Shown: positions 9,431 through 18,126, counted from the first letter of the stretch. The stretch is 64,000 nucleotides of DNA from JAGXRK01 sp963714415 (GCA_963714415.1 CAVQOL010000003.1:310001-374000), one strand, 5' to 3'. The notes: generated from the letters alone by a model not told the origin. Made by a program: numbers and translations.

Positions 9431-9563
9431 ATTTATTTTTGAAATTTAATTATCAGCTTAAGGGAATCAAATAGGAATAGATTCCTTTGAATTGAGTCTT
9501 TTGACCTAATCGGGCATAATTAAGATATGCTTCATTTAAAACAAATTGCCATTTGAGGTCGCG

Positions 9564-9920
9564 ATGAAAAAAAATCTACTTAAACTAATTTTTCTTTATT
9601 CTGTCTTTTCTATTTTATTCACTACTATTCTGTATGCACAAACCGGTAAGATTGCCGGAAGAGTAACCGATCCCGATACCAGGGAAGCCCTAATAGGCAT
9701 TAACATTCTTATCGAAGGAACTTCTACTGGTGCTGCTACAGATATTGAAGGTTACTACGTAATCAATAATGTTGATCCCGGAGTGTATACTTTAATTTTT
9801 TCGGGCGTTGGTTATCAGAGAAAAATTGTAACCAATGTAAGAGTTAATACTGACTTTACAACCGGTATTGATGTTGAACTGCCCGTTGAAGCAATCGGGC
9901 TTGGAAACAATTGTTGTTGA
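9564..9920 (+). CDS. TonB-dependent receptor, fragment 1: signal peptide and carboxypeptidase-regulatory-like domain
   Basis: First piece of one receptor gene running 9564-12294. The in-frame ATG at 9564 is preferred over 9546 because GAGG (9555-9558) lies 5 bases before it and the protein then opens with a lysine-rich signal peptide ending LYAQ. After it comes a CarboxypepD_reg-like beta-sandwich (GKIAGRVTDPDTREAL ... GYYVINNVDPGVYTL), common at the N-terminus of Bacteroidota TonB receptors. The frame breaks near 9904 (extra G in GG). Reading on in the next frame gives ETIVVEAVK, the usual start of the plug. Confidence 0.88.
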   Translation: MKKNLLKLIFLYSVFSILFTTILYAQTGKIAGRVTDPDTREALIGINILIEGTSTGAATDIEGYYVINNVDPGVYTLIFSGVGYQRKIVTNVRVNTDFTTGIDVELPVEAIGLGNNCC

Positions 9921-9934
9921 AGCAGTGAAGACCA

Positions 9935-11479
9935 TTGGTAAGAAAAGATCTTACTTCTTCACACACAGTAATTGATAATTCTCAAATTGCAGCTCTACCT
10001 GTTGAAAGTATTGATCAACTCCTGTCGCTTCAAGCCGGTATTACAAAAGGCTCAGGCGGTGAACTTCATATCAGAGGTGGTCGGTCTACAGAAATTTCTT
10101 ATAACGTAAATGGAGTTTCGGCTGTTAATCCTTTCGATTTTGGTAGAACTGTTCAAATTGCTCCTAATGCTATCAAAGAGTTATCGGTTGTTAGTGGAAC
10201 ATTCAATGCTGAATACGGTAACGCACTCAGCGGTATTGTTAATACAGTTACTAAGGAAGGCGGTAGTCAATACAAAGGCTCCATTTCTTATTACACAGGT
10301 GATTATTTCAGCAGTAATAAAGATATTTTCTTAAACATAGGTGATATTGATCTAAGAAATAACCAGGTTGTTGAAGGAACATTTGGCGGTCCGATTCCTT
10401 TTACCAGTAACGATGTTACATTCTTCTTGTCAGGCAGGTACAATTACGATAAAGGTTATTTATACGGACAAAGACAACATACTATTTATGACTCTGTTGC
10501 TAGAGATATTAATGATCCAAACATAATTTATTTAGCGCAAACAGGTGATAATAAAATAGTTTCCATGAATCCTAATGAAGATATCAATGCAACTGCTAAA
10601 TTCACTTTTAAACCTTTTACTACATTTAAAGTAAATTATGACCTGGTTTATTCTCAAGCTGAATTTCAATCGTACACTCATAATTATAAATATGTACCGG
10701 ATGCAAATTACAACAGGTATGAATGGGGATTGATTAATTCTTTAGAAGTAAGACATGCAATCAGTAATTCTACATTTTATTCTGTTAAAGGATCATATAG
10801 TCTTTATGATTATAAAAGATATCTTTTCCCTTTATTGGATGCTGATTCAAATGAAGTCTCATTCCGACCGGGAATGAGTCTTGATGGTCTTCATGCCGAT
10901 CCGAGATATCAACCTTCACATAAAAATAACAGAATATCTACATATACTTTTAATTCCGGCGGAACACTTAATGATCATTATTATCAGAGATCCGGTACCG
11001 GTGAAGTAAGATTTGATATTACTAGTCAGGTTACCAAAGAACACGATGTAAAATTTGGTGTTAAGTACAAATGGGATGAAATGGATTTCCAGAACTTCTT
11101 CGTTCTTCGCGATACAATTACATTTGTAGAACCAACGATTCAAGCTCCCGGTTCTCCAACTCACGATTTATACTCCAGATCACCAAGACAATTCTCAGTT
11201 TATCTGCAGGATAAAATGGAATTTACAAGTATGATTATAAATGCCGGTCTTCGCTATGATTATTTTGATTCTAGATTTATTTATGCTCCGGACATTAATG
11301 TACCTAATGATAATTTTGAAAATGCTGAACCAAAAATAACTTTTAGTCCTAGATTAGGAATTTCATTCCCGATTACCGATCAAGGTATTATACACTTTTC
11401 CTATGGTCATTTTTACCAGATTGCCTCCATACAATTATTTATATGCAAATCCTGCTTTCATAGGACTGGTGACAAATGA
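9935..11479 (+). CDS. TonB-dependent receptor, fragment 2: plug domain and first part of the barrel
   Basis: Continues the receptor after a second extra G near 9937 (VRKDLTSSHTVI follows on from VVEAVK). Plug signatures are clear: QIAALPVESIDQLLSLQAGI, ELHIRGGRSTEISYNVNGV and FNAEYGNALSGIVNTVTKEG. Barrel strands rich in aromatic residues follow. The apparent TTG start at 9935 is only the beginning of the open frame, not a translation start. The real frame leaves this one near 11420, just after SYGHFYQ. Outer-membrane uptake receptor or, as often in this phylum, a partner of a secreted surface protein; substrate unknown. Confidence 0.9.
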   Translation: MVRKDLTSSHTVIDNSQIAALPVESIDQLLSLQAGITKGSGGELHIRGGRSTEISYNVNGVSAVNPFDFGRTVQIAPNAIKELSVVSGTFNAEYGNALSGIVNTVTKEGGSQYKGSISYYTGDYFSSNKDIFLNIGDIDLRNNQVVEGTFGGPIPFTSNDVTFFLSGRYNYDKGYLYGQRQHTIYDSVARDINDPNIIYLAQTGDNKIVSMNPNEDINATAKFTFKPFTTFKVNYDLVYSQAEFQSYTHNYKYVPDANYNRYEWGLINSLEVRHAISNSTFYSVKGSYSLYDYKRYLFPLLDADSNEVSFRPGMSLDGLHADPRYQPSHKNNRISTYTFNSGGTLNDHYYQRSGTGEVRFDITSQVTKEHDVKFGVKYKWDEMDFQNFFVLRDTITFVEPTIQAPGSPTHDLYSRSPRQFSVYLQDKMEFTSMIINAGLRYDYFDSRFIYAPDINVPNDNFENAEPKITFSPRLGISFPITDQGIIHFSYGHFYQIASIQLFICKSCFHRTGDK

Positions 11480-11993
11480 TGTATTCGGAAACGCAAATCT
11501 TAATCCTGAAAAAACTGTAAGCTATGAATTAGGACTACAGCAGCAGTTAAGTGAATCAATTGCATTTAATGTTACAGGTTTCTATAAAGATGTTAGAGAT
11601 TTACTTGCATTACAGCAGATAAGAGTAAGTACTAGCGTAACTTATCAGAAGTATGTTAATAAAGATTATGGCAATATTAAGGGTATAACTTTTTCACTTA
11701 CTAAAAGAAAACTTCCGAGCGATCTGTTAGGAGCATCAGTAGATTACACTTTTCAAGTTGCTGAAGGGAATGATACAGATGCTAATTCTTTCTTCTTAGA
11801 TATTTCTTCTGGAAGACAAAGTGAAAAACTTCCTGTTCCGCTTGCCTGGGATCAGACTCATACGTTAAACGGTGTTGTTACTTTTGGCGGAGATAGAGAT
11901 TGGATGGTTACTGTGGTCAGTACAATGGGCACCGGTCTTCCTTATTCTCCGTCATTGTTTGAACAGCAACATTCTACTCAAACCAAACAGTGA
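11403..11993 (+). CDS. TonB-dependent receptor, fragment 3: middle of the barrel
   Basis: True coding begins near 11425 (PPYNYLYANPAFIG follows GHFYQ from the previous frame). It carries FGNANLNPEKTVSYELGLQQ, the conserved NPE(K/R)..YELG barrel motif of TonB receptors, and FYKDVRDLL. The frame is lost again near 11985, after SLFEQQHSTQ, by the equivalent of one added base in an A run. Confidence 0.85.
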   Translation: MVIFTRLPPYNYLYANPAFIGLVTNDVFGNANLNPEKTVSYELGLQQQLSESIAFNVTGFYKDVRDLLALQQIRVSTSVTYQKYVNKDYGNIKGITFSLTKRKLPSDLLGASVDYTFQVAEGNDTDANSFFLDISSGRQSEKLPVPLAWDQTHTLNGVVTFGGDRDWMVTVVSTMGTGLPYSPSLFEQQHSTQTKQ

Positions 11994-12294
11994 AAGAAAA
12001 CCCCTGCAGACAAATGTTGATCTTTTAATGGAGAAATCATTTGACTTCAAGAGTATTTTGTTAACACTTTTTGTAAAAGTTTTTAATTTATTCGATACCT
12101 TGAATGAAAGGTATGTCTATAACGATACCGGAAGAGCAACATATACATTAGAAGAGACCCAGGGCGGAGCAGAAGCAACTAATGAAATTGCTAAAGAAGT
12201 TCCCGGAGTTAAATCAGCAACTGAATATTTTGTTCGTCCTAATTATTACACAGCGCCCCGGGAAGTAAGATTCGGACTTACTCTTGAGTTTTAA
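11872..12294 (+). CDS. TonB-dependent receptor, fragment 4: C-terminal barrel strands
   Basis: Coding from about 11985 (PNSERKPLQTNVDLLMEK) to the stop at 12292-12294. The region LFVKVFNLFDTLNE is the usual vNLFDt.y strand near the end of TonB receptors, and the last residues REVRFGLTLEF end in an aromatic residue as outer-membrane barrels do. The next gene starts 24 bases further on, so receptor and surface protein are probably co-transcribed. Confidence 0.85.
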   Translation: MLLLLAEIEIGWLLWSVQWAPVFLILRHCLNSNILLKPNSERKPLQTNVDLLMEKSFDFKSILLTLFVKVFNLFDTLNERYVYNDTGRATYTLEETQGGAEATNEIAKEVPGVKSATEYFVRPNYYTAPREVRFGLTLEF

Positions 12295-12317
12295 TGAATT
12301 TTTTTTGGAGTATTAAA

Positions 12318-13388
12318 ATGTTGAAAAATAATTATTTGAAAATATTTTCAATTCTTATCCTGATTTCTTTCATGTGCTCTTCATTTCTGTTTGCTCAGGA
12401 AACAGTGGAAGAGAGAAGGGCACGAGAACATCAGGCTGTAATTGATTATTTGAATTATCAATTAAGCACTTATCCTGTTAACACCAGCCCTATTGATTAT
12501 CCAATCGATAAGAATTCCTTAACAGATCAATTGTCGTCCAAATTATCTAAAACGAGTGCTTTTGCAGATAGAAAACGGTACATGATGAATGGAAATGGCG
12601 TGACAGTTGAAATCTGGAATTACGGAGGTATTGGCGGTGGATATCCCGGCAGAGATTTGAGAGATTTATTAGGCTTAGTCTGGAGAGATGCACCATATAT
12701 ATTTCAATTCACACCTTTGATTGGTGCCTCTGTTCCAAGTGCCGTCGATCCATCTCAAAGAATTCATATTATTTCAGATGGATTATATGATTATGAAAAT
12801 TACCGAGAAGTTGATCCTAACAACAAAGAATTTTTCTGGACCTGGGAACCGATTCCCGGATATGCTGATCCGGATCAGGAATTTATGGCATCAAATCCTG
12901 CTTTTGATTCAGATCGGGACGGTAAACCAGATAGCTGGCCAAGAGAATGGTACAGTGATGCTTTAGGTGAATATGTCTGGCCCGGATATCTTACAGTTGG
13001 TGAAAATAATGCCGATGTTGAAGTCTATTGGGCTATGGATGACAGGGACAATCTTGAATTTCCCTATTATCCTTTTGAAAATGATACTACAAGGAAAGGG
13101 CTTGGTGTTCAAATTGACGGCAGAGCTTTTCAATGGAGTAACTCGCTTGCTGCTAATGCGATCTTTTTTGTATGGACAATTACAAACGTAAGTGGTAAGG
13201 ATCTAGACACGGTTTTCTTTGGTATTTATGGTGATCCCGATGTTGGAGGCAAAGACAATAAAGATGATAATGGTTTATTCATTCCACCATTTAATGGTCC
13301 TAACTATCCTCCTGTTGAAAATATTCCCGTCTATGCACGCAGCATGGTTTATTTCTGGGATGCGGATATGAAGGGCGATCTTGGATAG
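12318..13388 (+). CDS. Large secreted surface protein, fragment 1 (N-terminus)
   Basis: First piece of one gene running 12318-15794 (about 1160 residues). ATG at 12318 is chosen because GGAG (12307-12310) precedes it and the protein starts with a signal peptide ending LFAQ. The mature part has NYGGIGGGYPGRDLRD, many aromatic residues and a calcium-loop-like DSDRDGKPDSWP. I recognise the layout (TonB receptor, huge T9SS-type protein, PorV-like barrel) as recurring in Ignavibacteria, but not a function. Frame breaks near 13385: removing one G from GG at the end gives KGDLDRPLGYLG. Confidence 0.8.
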   Translation: MLKNNYLKIFSILILISFMCSSFLFAQETVEERRAREHQAVIDYLNYQLSTYPVNTSPIDYPIDKNSLTDQLSSKLSKTSAFADRKRYMMNGNGVTVEIWNYGGIGGGYPGRDLRDLLGLVWRDAPYIFQFTPLIGASVPSAVDPSQRIHIISDGLYDYENYREVDPNNKEFFWTWEPIPGYADPDQEFMASNPAFDSDRDGKPDSWPREWYSDALGEYVWPGYLTVGENNADVEVYWAMDDRDNLEFPYYPFENDTTRKGLGVQIDGRAFQWSNSLAANAIFFVWTITNVSGKDLDTVFFGIYGDPDVGGKDNKDDNGLFIPPFNGPNYPPVENIPVYARSMVYFWDADMKGDLG

Positions 13389-14166
13389 ACCTCTCGGTTA
13401 TCTTGGTTGTAAATTCCTTGAGAGTCCCGGTAATCCTAATGATGGAATTGACAATGACGGCGATGGAATGATTGATGAAAGGCAGGATGACTTGATTGAT
13501 AATGACGGTGATTGGGATATTGAAAAAGATGACGTTGGGGTTGACGGTATAGCCAATACAGGTGATGAAGGTGAAGGTGATGGAGTACCTACACGAGGTA
13601 CAAGATTACCGGATGGTAGACCTGATCCGCTTGCTCCCGGTGAACCTAATTTTGAATATACAGATCTTGATGAAGCCGATCAGATAGGTTTGACAAGTTT
13701 TAATAGCTGGATCTGGGCGACTGATGCAGTTAAAAATGATGAATCAATGTGGAATAGATGTATTCCCGGTAATTTTGGTGAGATTGAAAGTGAAAATGAT
13801 ATAGTATTCGTTTATGGCTCCGGTTATATATCATTGGCTGCAAATGAAACAAAAAGAATTTCAATGGCTTTTCTTTTCGGAGAAAATTTACCTGATCTTT
13901 TAGTTACTGCCGAAACTGTTCAGGATATTTACAATAAAAATTATCGCTTCTTCAAACCTCCGGATAAACCTACTGTATGGGCAGTACCAGATGATAAAAA
14001 AGTTACTCTTTACTGGGATACAAAATCTGAAAAAAGTATTGATCCAATTACCGGTGAAGATTTTGAAGGATACGTTATTTATAGAAGCACCAGACCTGAT
14101 TTTGCTGATGCGTTGACTATTACTGATGGAAGAGGAGCAGCATATCTTTATCAGCCGCTTACGTGA
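13381..14166 (+). CDS. Large secreted surface protein, fragment 2 (acidic calcium-type repeats, start of fibronectin-like region)
   Basis: Continues from fragment 1. Starts with GNPNDGIDNDGDGMIDE and DDLIDNDGDWDIEKDD, acidic repeats of the thrombospondin type 3 style expected to bind calcium. Later PPDKPTVWAVPDDKKVTLYW and GYVIYRSTRPDF look like a fibronectin type III domain. The frame is lost near 14164 after YLYQPLT. Confidence 0.8.
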   Translation: MDRPLGYLGCKFLESPGNPNDGIDNDGDGMIDERQDDLIDNDGDWDIEKDDVGVDGIANTGDEGEGDGVPTRGTRLPDGRPDPLAPGEPNFEYTDLDEADQIGLTSFNSWIWATDAVKNDESMWNRCIPGNFGEIESENDIVFVYGSGYISLAANETKRISMAFLFGENLPDLLVTAETVQDIYNKNYRFFKPPDKPTVWAVPDDKKVTLYWDTKSEKSIDPITGEDFEGYVIYRSTRPDFADALTITDGRGAAYLYQPLT

Positions 14167-14510
14167 TATAAATGGATTTGAAGCTAAATGGGATCTTGTA
14201 AATGAATGGTAGGGATACCATCCGGTCTCATATCTGGGCAGAGGATTGCACTATTATCTCGGTGATAATACGGGTTTGATTCATTCATTTAAGGATACAA
14301 ATAATGTAATAAATGGTCAGACTTACTATTATGCAGTTGTTGCATATGATCATGGATGATTCACTTGGAATTCCTCCCATCTGAAACCAGTAAAAAAATT
14401 ACTGTTGATCCGATTACTGGACAAGAGAGCTTTGATTTTAATACTGTAAAAGTTATTCCCGGACCGAGAGCCGCCGGATATAATGCTCCTAATATTTCAA
14501 CTAACCGATG
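14165..14510 (+). CDS. Large secreted surface protein, fragment 3 (short heavily broken stretch)
   Basis: No long open frame, but the protein can be followed: DINGFEAKWDLVNEW, an in-frame TAG at 14210-14212, GYHPVSYLGRGLHYYLGDN, then INGQTYYYAVVAYDHG (the conserved yYYav.AyD of fibronectin III strands). One added base near 14357 gives DSLGIPP, another near 14377 (CCC) gives SETSKKITVDPITG, and one near 14504 leads to TDVEKISGYANGT. Four frame changes and a stop in 350 bases make this the worst part of the gene. Confidence 0.65.
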
Positions 14511-15238
14511 TTGAAAAGATAAGTGGTTATGCCAATGGAACTGTTGAGTTTACAATTATGAATGACATAGATGTTGTTGATGAAAAATATACTTTAACAT
14601 TTAGTGATACTCTTAATTTGGGAGATTCAACAATAATTAAAAAGAACTATTCTGTACTTGGTGAAAAAACTAATACAGAGTCTTTCTATTTATTTGATAC
14701 AAAATTTGCAACGCTTTCCCGTCAATATATAATTGATGATGAAAATTTGGTTGTTGAAGATAAGCTTGGAAATATCTATCAGAAAGATATTGACTATATA
14801 GTTGATTTTGAAAAAGGAAAAATAGCAAGAACCGAAAATTCCTCAATGCCGAATAACAGCGAATATATTATCACTTATATGAGTTATTCAATTTATCAAA
14901 GTCTGGCTCTGAATTCAGAAGATTCTAATCCAGTTTTCGATGGAATTAAACTTAAGGTATTTGATCATCCTAAACTTGTATTCAATGCTGAAGATTCAAA
15001 ATGGAATACAGATCGAATTAATCTTCCGTTCCGTTTATTTTTAAGAACTACCGGAACTGTTATTCCTCAACCGGCAGATTATACTGTAAGTTTCTCCGAT
15101 CAGCCTATTTCAACAGCAAAGAAATACGTGCTTGGTAAAGGCTTTATTGATATTCCGGTTAAGTATAAAGTGGAAGATGTAACTACAGGCGTACCGATTG
15201 AAGTAATTACAAACTTACAGGAAACGGCTGCAGACTAA
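14483..15238 (+). CDS. Large secreted surface protein, fragment 4
   Basis: Coding from about 14505 (DVEKISGYANGTVEF). Beta-rich segments with DEKYTLTFSDTLNLGD, YQKDIDYIVDFEKGKI and PFRLFLRTTGTVIPQPADYT, consistent with stacked Ig-like domains. Ends in frame near 15226 (VITNLQETA); one extra base moves it to the final fragment. No catalytic motif seen. Confidence 0.78.
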   Translation: MLLIFQLTDVEKISGYANGTVEFTIMNDIDVVDEKYTLTFSDTLNLGDSTIIKKNYSVLGEKTNTESFYLFDTKFATLSRQYIIDDENLVVEDKLGNIYQKDIDYIVDFEKGKIARTENSSMPNNSEYIITYMSYSIYQSLALNSEDSNPVFDGIKLKVFDHPKLVFNAEDSKWNTDRINLPFRLFLRTTGTVIPQPADYTVSFSDQPISTAKKYVLGKGFIDIPVKYKVEDVTTGVPIEVITNLQETAAD

Positions 15239-15794
15239 TGATTCTGCCTGGACTATTGGCGAAGAAATTATTTTCTATACTACGGGCTCGCCCGGTGGTC
15301 AGGGTGAACCGATTTCCTGGAGTTTGGTAATCTCAAAATCTGAAGACTCGGTTCAGACAATTCCAACAAATGGCGATTTGCTGTTTCTTTATACTGACAG
15401 ACCGTATACGGTAGACGATGTTTTCACGCTTACAACCAAAACCGGTTATGTAGATGACAGATTAGCAGCATCCAGACTCGATAATATTTATGTAGTGCCT
15501 AATCCGTATGTTGGTGCAAGCATTCTGGAGCCGGCTAATAAGCTGCCTGGACAAAACCGCGGTGAAAGAAGAATATATTTTGAAAACCTTCCGATGAAAT
15601 GTTCTATAAGAATCTATACTTTAAGTGGTGAGCTCGTGAATCAACTTGAACACGATTCCGGTGTAGATAACGGAAGAGAATACTGGAACCTGCTTAATAA
15701 AGATGGTTTCAGCGTATCTTATGGAGTATATCTTGCTCACATAGATGCACCCGGTGTGGGTGAAAAACTTATAAAGTTCGCATTAATTAAATAA
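15229..15794 (+). CDS. Large secreted surface protein, fragment 5 (C-terminus)
   Basis: Resumes as LQTNDSAWTIGEEIIFYTTG; an internal open frame from 15324 is the same reading. The end, CSIRIYTLSGELVNQLEHDS ... GVYLAHIDAPG ... LIKFALIK, is a sorting/FlgD-like Ig fold related to T9SS type A domains but without the NPFNPST signature; VPNPYVGAS takes its place. It therefore is probably also a T9SS client. The four-helix-bundle cassette begins 8 bases after the stop. Confidence 0.8.
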
Positions 15795-15801
15795 AGTTGA
15801 T

Positions 15802-16261
15802 CGTTAACTGTTAATCGTTAATCGGATTAAACTTGGTTGAACAAAAAGAACAAATAAAAAGCTTTGAAGATCTGGAATGCTGGAAAGCAAGTATGGAAGT
15901 AAGAAAATATATTTCTGTACTTATAAAGAAGTTTCCTGCCTGTGAGAAATATGATTTGGTGGATAATATGAAAAGAGCATCACATTCTGCTACTAGAAAT
16001 ATTGCAGAAGGTTACGGAAGATTTCACTATAAAGAGAATATACAGTTTTGCAGGCATAGCAGAGGTTCTTTGTTTGAACTTATTGATGACTTAATAACTT
16101 CGAAAGATGAAAATTACATTTCCGAAGAAGAATACCTTGATGGTAGAAACAAAATTGAACGTGCCTTAGCAATCTTAAATGGTTATATAAATTATCTTGG
16201 CAGGGCGTTAAATGGAAAACCTAAAGAAAAACGATTAACTGATAACGAGTAACTAATAACG
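15802..16261. mobile_element. Putative cassette: four-helix-bundle gene between imperfect inverted repeats
   Basis: Left arm 15802-15824 (CGTTAACTGTTAATCGTTAATCG) read as 23 bases in two GTTA-rich blocks; right arm 16231-16261 is its imperfect reverse complement, about 16 of 23 positions matching. The arms abut the neighbouring genes and the right arm encodes the last codons of the enclosed gene. This splits a receptor/surface-protein/PorV-like operon. No transposase is present, so mobility would need help in trans. Low-complexity composition makes chance a possible explanation. Confidence 0.4.
15833..16252 (+). CDS. Four-helix-bundle protein (23S rRNA intervening-sequence protein family)
   Basis: 139 residues, typical length. 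Signatures: SFEDLECWKASMEVRKYI at the start, FPACEKYDLVDNMKRASHSA, and IAEGYGRFHYKENIQFCRHS, the hallmark of the IVS-protein/Avd-like four-helix-bundle family. Such genes are found inside 23S rRNA intervening sequences and scattered elsewhere; a variant (Avd) serves diversity-generating retroelements, but no reverse transcriptase is here. Function largely unknown; small basic helical bundles are thought to bind nucleic acid. The start is a TTG at 15833 (VEQKEQIKSFEDLE follows), and no better start is in frame. It interrupts an otherwise coherent operon. Confidence 0.88.
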   Translation: MVEQKEQIKSFEDLECWKASMEVRKYISVLIKKFPACEKYDLVDNMKRASHSATRNIAEGYGRFHYKENIQFCRHSRGSLFELIDDLITSKDENYISEEEYLDGRNKIERALAILNGYINYLGRALNGKPKEKRLTDNE

Positions 16262-16278
16262 AATAGCTGGAGATCTTT

Positions 16279-17292
16279 ATGAAAAAATATAAATACTTTT
16301 TAATTGTTACTTTAATTACTGCAATAGCTTCTGTTTCTTTCGCTCAGACTCAGAAGACAGGAACCACCGCTGCGCAGGTTCTTAAATTTAACGTAGGACC
16401 ACGTGCCATTGGAATGGGCGGGGCATTTACAGCAGTTTCCGATGACATTTCTTCGATGTATTGGAATCCCGGCGGAACAGCAAACATTGAATTCAATGAA
16501 GCGTTCTTTAATCATACTTCATTGTACGCCGATGTTCGTCATGATTTTGCTGCTATTGCCAGTCATCTATCCGATTTCGGTACTGTCGGAGCATTTGTCT
16601 CGGTTCTTTCTATGGATGAAATGATGGTAAGAACTGAAGAAGCACCTGAAGGTACTGGTGAATATTTTAATTCTGGTGCAATAGTAATCGGTATTAATTA
16701 TTCCCGATACCTTACGGAAAATTTTGCAATCGGAGGTAATTTAAAGTACATCAATGAATCTATCTGGCATATGAGTGCTACCGGTTTTGCTGTCGATATC
16801 GGAACAATGTATAAGCTGCCGTTATTTAATGAATTAAGAATTGCTGCGAGCATTTCTAATTTCGGAACTAAAATGCAGCTATCTGGCAGAGATGTGACAA
16901 AAATAATTCAGTCCGGTGCAGGTGATCAAAATCTTATCAATACAAATATTGAACTTGATCGTTTTGATTTACCTTTGTTGTTCAGATTTGGTTTATCTGC
17001 GGATGTCATTAAGGATGGTACATCAAAATTAACTACTTCTGTTGACGCAATTCATCCGAATGACCATACCGAATATGTTAATGCCGGTGCTGAGTATTCC
17101 TGGAATGAAATAGTCTATCTTCGTGCCGGATACAATTCATTATTTGAGAAAGATACTGAAAAAGGTTTAACACTCGGATTTGGATTGCACTACAGAATTA
17201 TAGATATGGTGAAAGTAAAACTTGATTATGCATATCAGGATTTTGGTCGTTTGAAAGACATTCATTATTTCTCAGTGGGTGTGAACTTTTAA
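16279..17292 (+). CDS. PorV/PorQ-family outer-membrane barrel protein
   Basis: 337 residues. Signal peptide ending SFAQ, then the family signature GPRAIGMGGAFTAVSDD followed by SSMYWNPGG, and amphipathic strands to a C-terminal aromatic (SVGVNF). PorV is the FadL-like barrel that shuttles T9SS cargo to the sortase and attachment complex; many Ignavibacteria carry several copies beside individual large cargo genes. GGAG at 16269-16272 precedes ATG. Its place after the receptor and the ~1160-residue surface protein suggests a dedicated partner. Whether it is the general PorV or a cargo-specific homolog cannot be told. Confidence 0.87.
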   Translation: MKKYKYFLIVTLITAIASVSFAQTQKTGTTAAQVLKFNVGPRAIGMGGAFTAVSDDISSMYWNPGGTANIEFNEAFFNHTSLYADVRHDFAAIASHLSDFGTVGAFVSVLSMDEMMVRTEEAPEGTGEYFNSGAIVIGINYSRYLTENFAIGGNLKYINESIWHMSATGFAVDIGTMYKLPLFNELRIAASISNFGTKMQLSGRDVTKIIQSGAGDQNLINTNIELDRFDLPLLFRFGLSADVIKDGTSKLTTSVDAIHPNDHTEYVNAGAEYSWNEIVYLRAGYNSLFEKDTEKGLTLGFGLHYRIIDMVKVKLDYAYQDFGRLKDIHYFSVGVNF

Positions 17293-17304
17293 TAAAGTGA
17301 GGAT

Positions 17305-17418
17305 TGGATAAGTTCTTTTTTACGTTCATTAGCTTTGATATTTATTTTGCTTTTTATTGACAATTTACAAGCGCAGGAATTCTGGTTCCTGCGCTCTGTA
17401 CATGATACAATTTATTGA
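17305..17418 (+). pseudogene. Possible small secreted-peptide gene or remnant with frameshift
   Basis: From a TTG at 17305, deleting one T from a T6 run gives MDKFF then LRSLALIFILLFIDNLQAQ, a textbook signal peptide, followed by only EFWFLRSVHDTIY and a stop at 17416-17418. It overlaps the hairpin at 17370-17395 and the end of the convergent dipeptidase gene. It could be the relic of a secreted protein's N-terminus, or chance. No ribosome site of quality. Confidence 0.2.
17370..17395. terminator. Hairpin between convergent genes
   Basis: AGCGCAGGAA (17370-17379) and TTCCTGCGCT (17386-17395) form a perfect 10-bp stem with a 6-base loop. Toward the left, the minus strand reads TTGTAAATTGTCAATAAAAA, so it may serve the minus-strand dipeptidase as well as the PorV-like gene. 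Confidence 0.7.
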
Positions 17419-17948
17419 ACAACTGATATCTGTGCTTTTAATTTTACACTATTATTTTCCACCTGTTCAAAAACTCTTCTGAAATTTCCACCAAGAATTT
17501 TTTCTACATCCTGCTGAGAATAGCCATGCTCTAATAAAGCCATTGTCAAAGCAGGAAATTTGGAAACATCTTCCAAACCAATCACTACATTTGTTCCAAT
17601 TCCGTCAAAGTCAGAACCGATTGCAACATACTCAACACCAACTAAGTTAACAATATAATCAATATGCTGAATAACATTACTAATGTAAGCAGGGGAAGTG
17701 CTTGATAAAAAAGGAGGATAGAAAACAATTCCTATAACTCCGCCAGAGTTAGCTATATCCTGAATCTGCCAGTCGTACAAATTCCTGTAATGATCTCTAA
17801 GTGCTCTTGCGCCTGAATGAGTAGCCACAATTGGATTTGTTGTAACGTCTAAAATATCCTGAATAGTTTTTATTCCAACGTGTGATACATCAATTACAAT
17901 TCCTAAAGTATCCATTTTTCTAATAACGTCTCTTCCAAAATCATTCAA
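17412..17948 (-). CDS. Membrane-dipeptidase-like M19 peptidase, C-terminal fragment
   Basis: Last piece of one gene running 17412-19100. Holds the later M19 zinc-site elements: VIDVSHVG, IVATHSGARAL and VAIGSDFDG, plus GYSQQDVEKILGGNFRRVF, the conserved end of renal-dipeptidase-like enzymes. They cleave dipeptides, in bacteria often with broad or D-residue tolerance. True reading enters this frame near 17985 (SRTLTVGLNDFGRDVIRK). No membrane anchor remains at the end. Confidence 0.88.
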   Translation of the reverse strand: MNDFGRDVIRKMDTLGIVIDVSHVGIKTIQDILDVTTNPIVATHSGARALRDHYRNLYDWQIQDIANSGGVIGIVFYPPFLSSTSPAYISNVIQHIDYIVNLVGVEYVAIGSDFDGIGTNVVIGLEDVSKFPALTMALLEHGYSQQDVEKILGGNFRRVFEQVENNSVKLKAQISVVQ

Positions 17949-18126
17949 ACCAACTGTAAGTGTACGGGAATCTTGCTGCAGAAACAGCCCAGCTTGTACT
18001 ATTATTCCAGGTTATTGTCATATATCTCATTCCAAGATTATAAAGATTCTCAAGTTTCTCTAGACTTTCTTCTATTGAATGACCACCTTCAACACCAATA
18101 ACTGCAGCTATCTTATCCTTGTGCAT
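17941..18126 (-). CDS. M19 peptidase, central fragment
   Basis: Short open frame with DKIAAVIGVEGGHSIEE and LYNLGMRYMTITWNNS, the M19 glutamate ligand region (GVEGGHS) and the following strand. It is linked to the N-terminal fragment by the segment TMYNLFNSTMNQNQSTIQQA read from another frame around 18130-18200, so two breaks lie between them. The ATG at its start is not a true start. Confidence 0.8.
   Translation of the reverse strand: MHKDKIAAVIGVEGGHSIEESLEKLENLYNLGMRYMTITWNNSTSWAVSAARFPYTYSWFE

Noticed and set aside
15833..16252. Four-helix-bundle gene as accessory (Avd) of a diversity-generating retroelement
   Set aside because: No reverse transcriptase, template repeat or variable repeat was found nearby.
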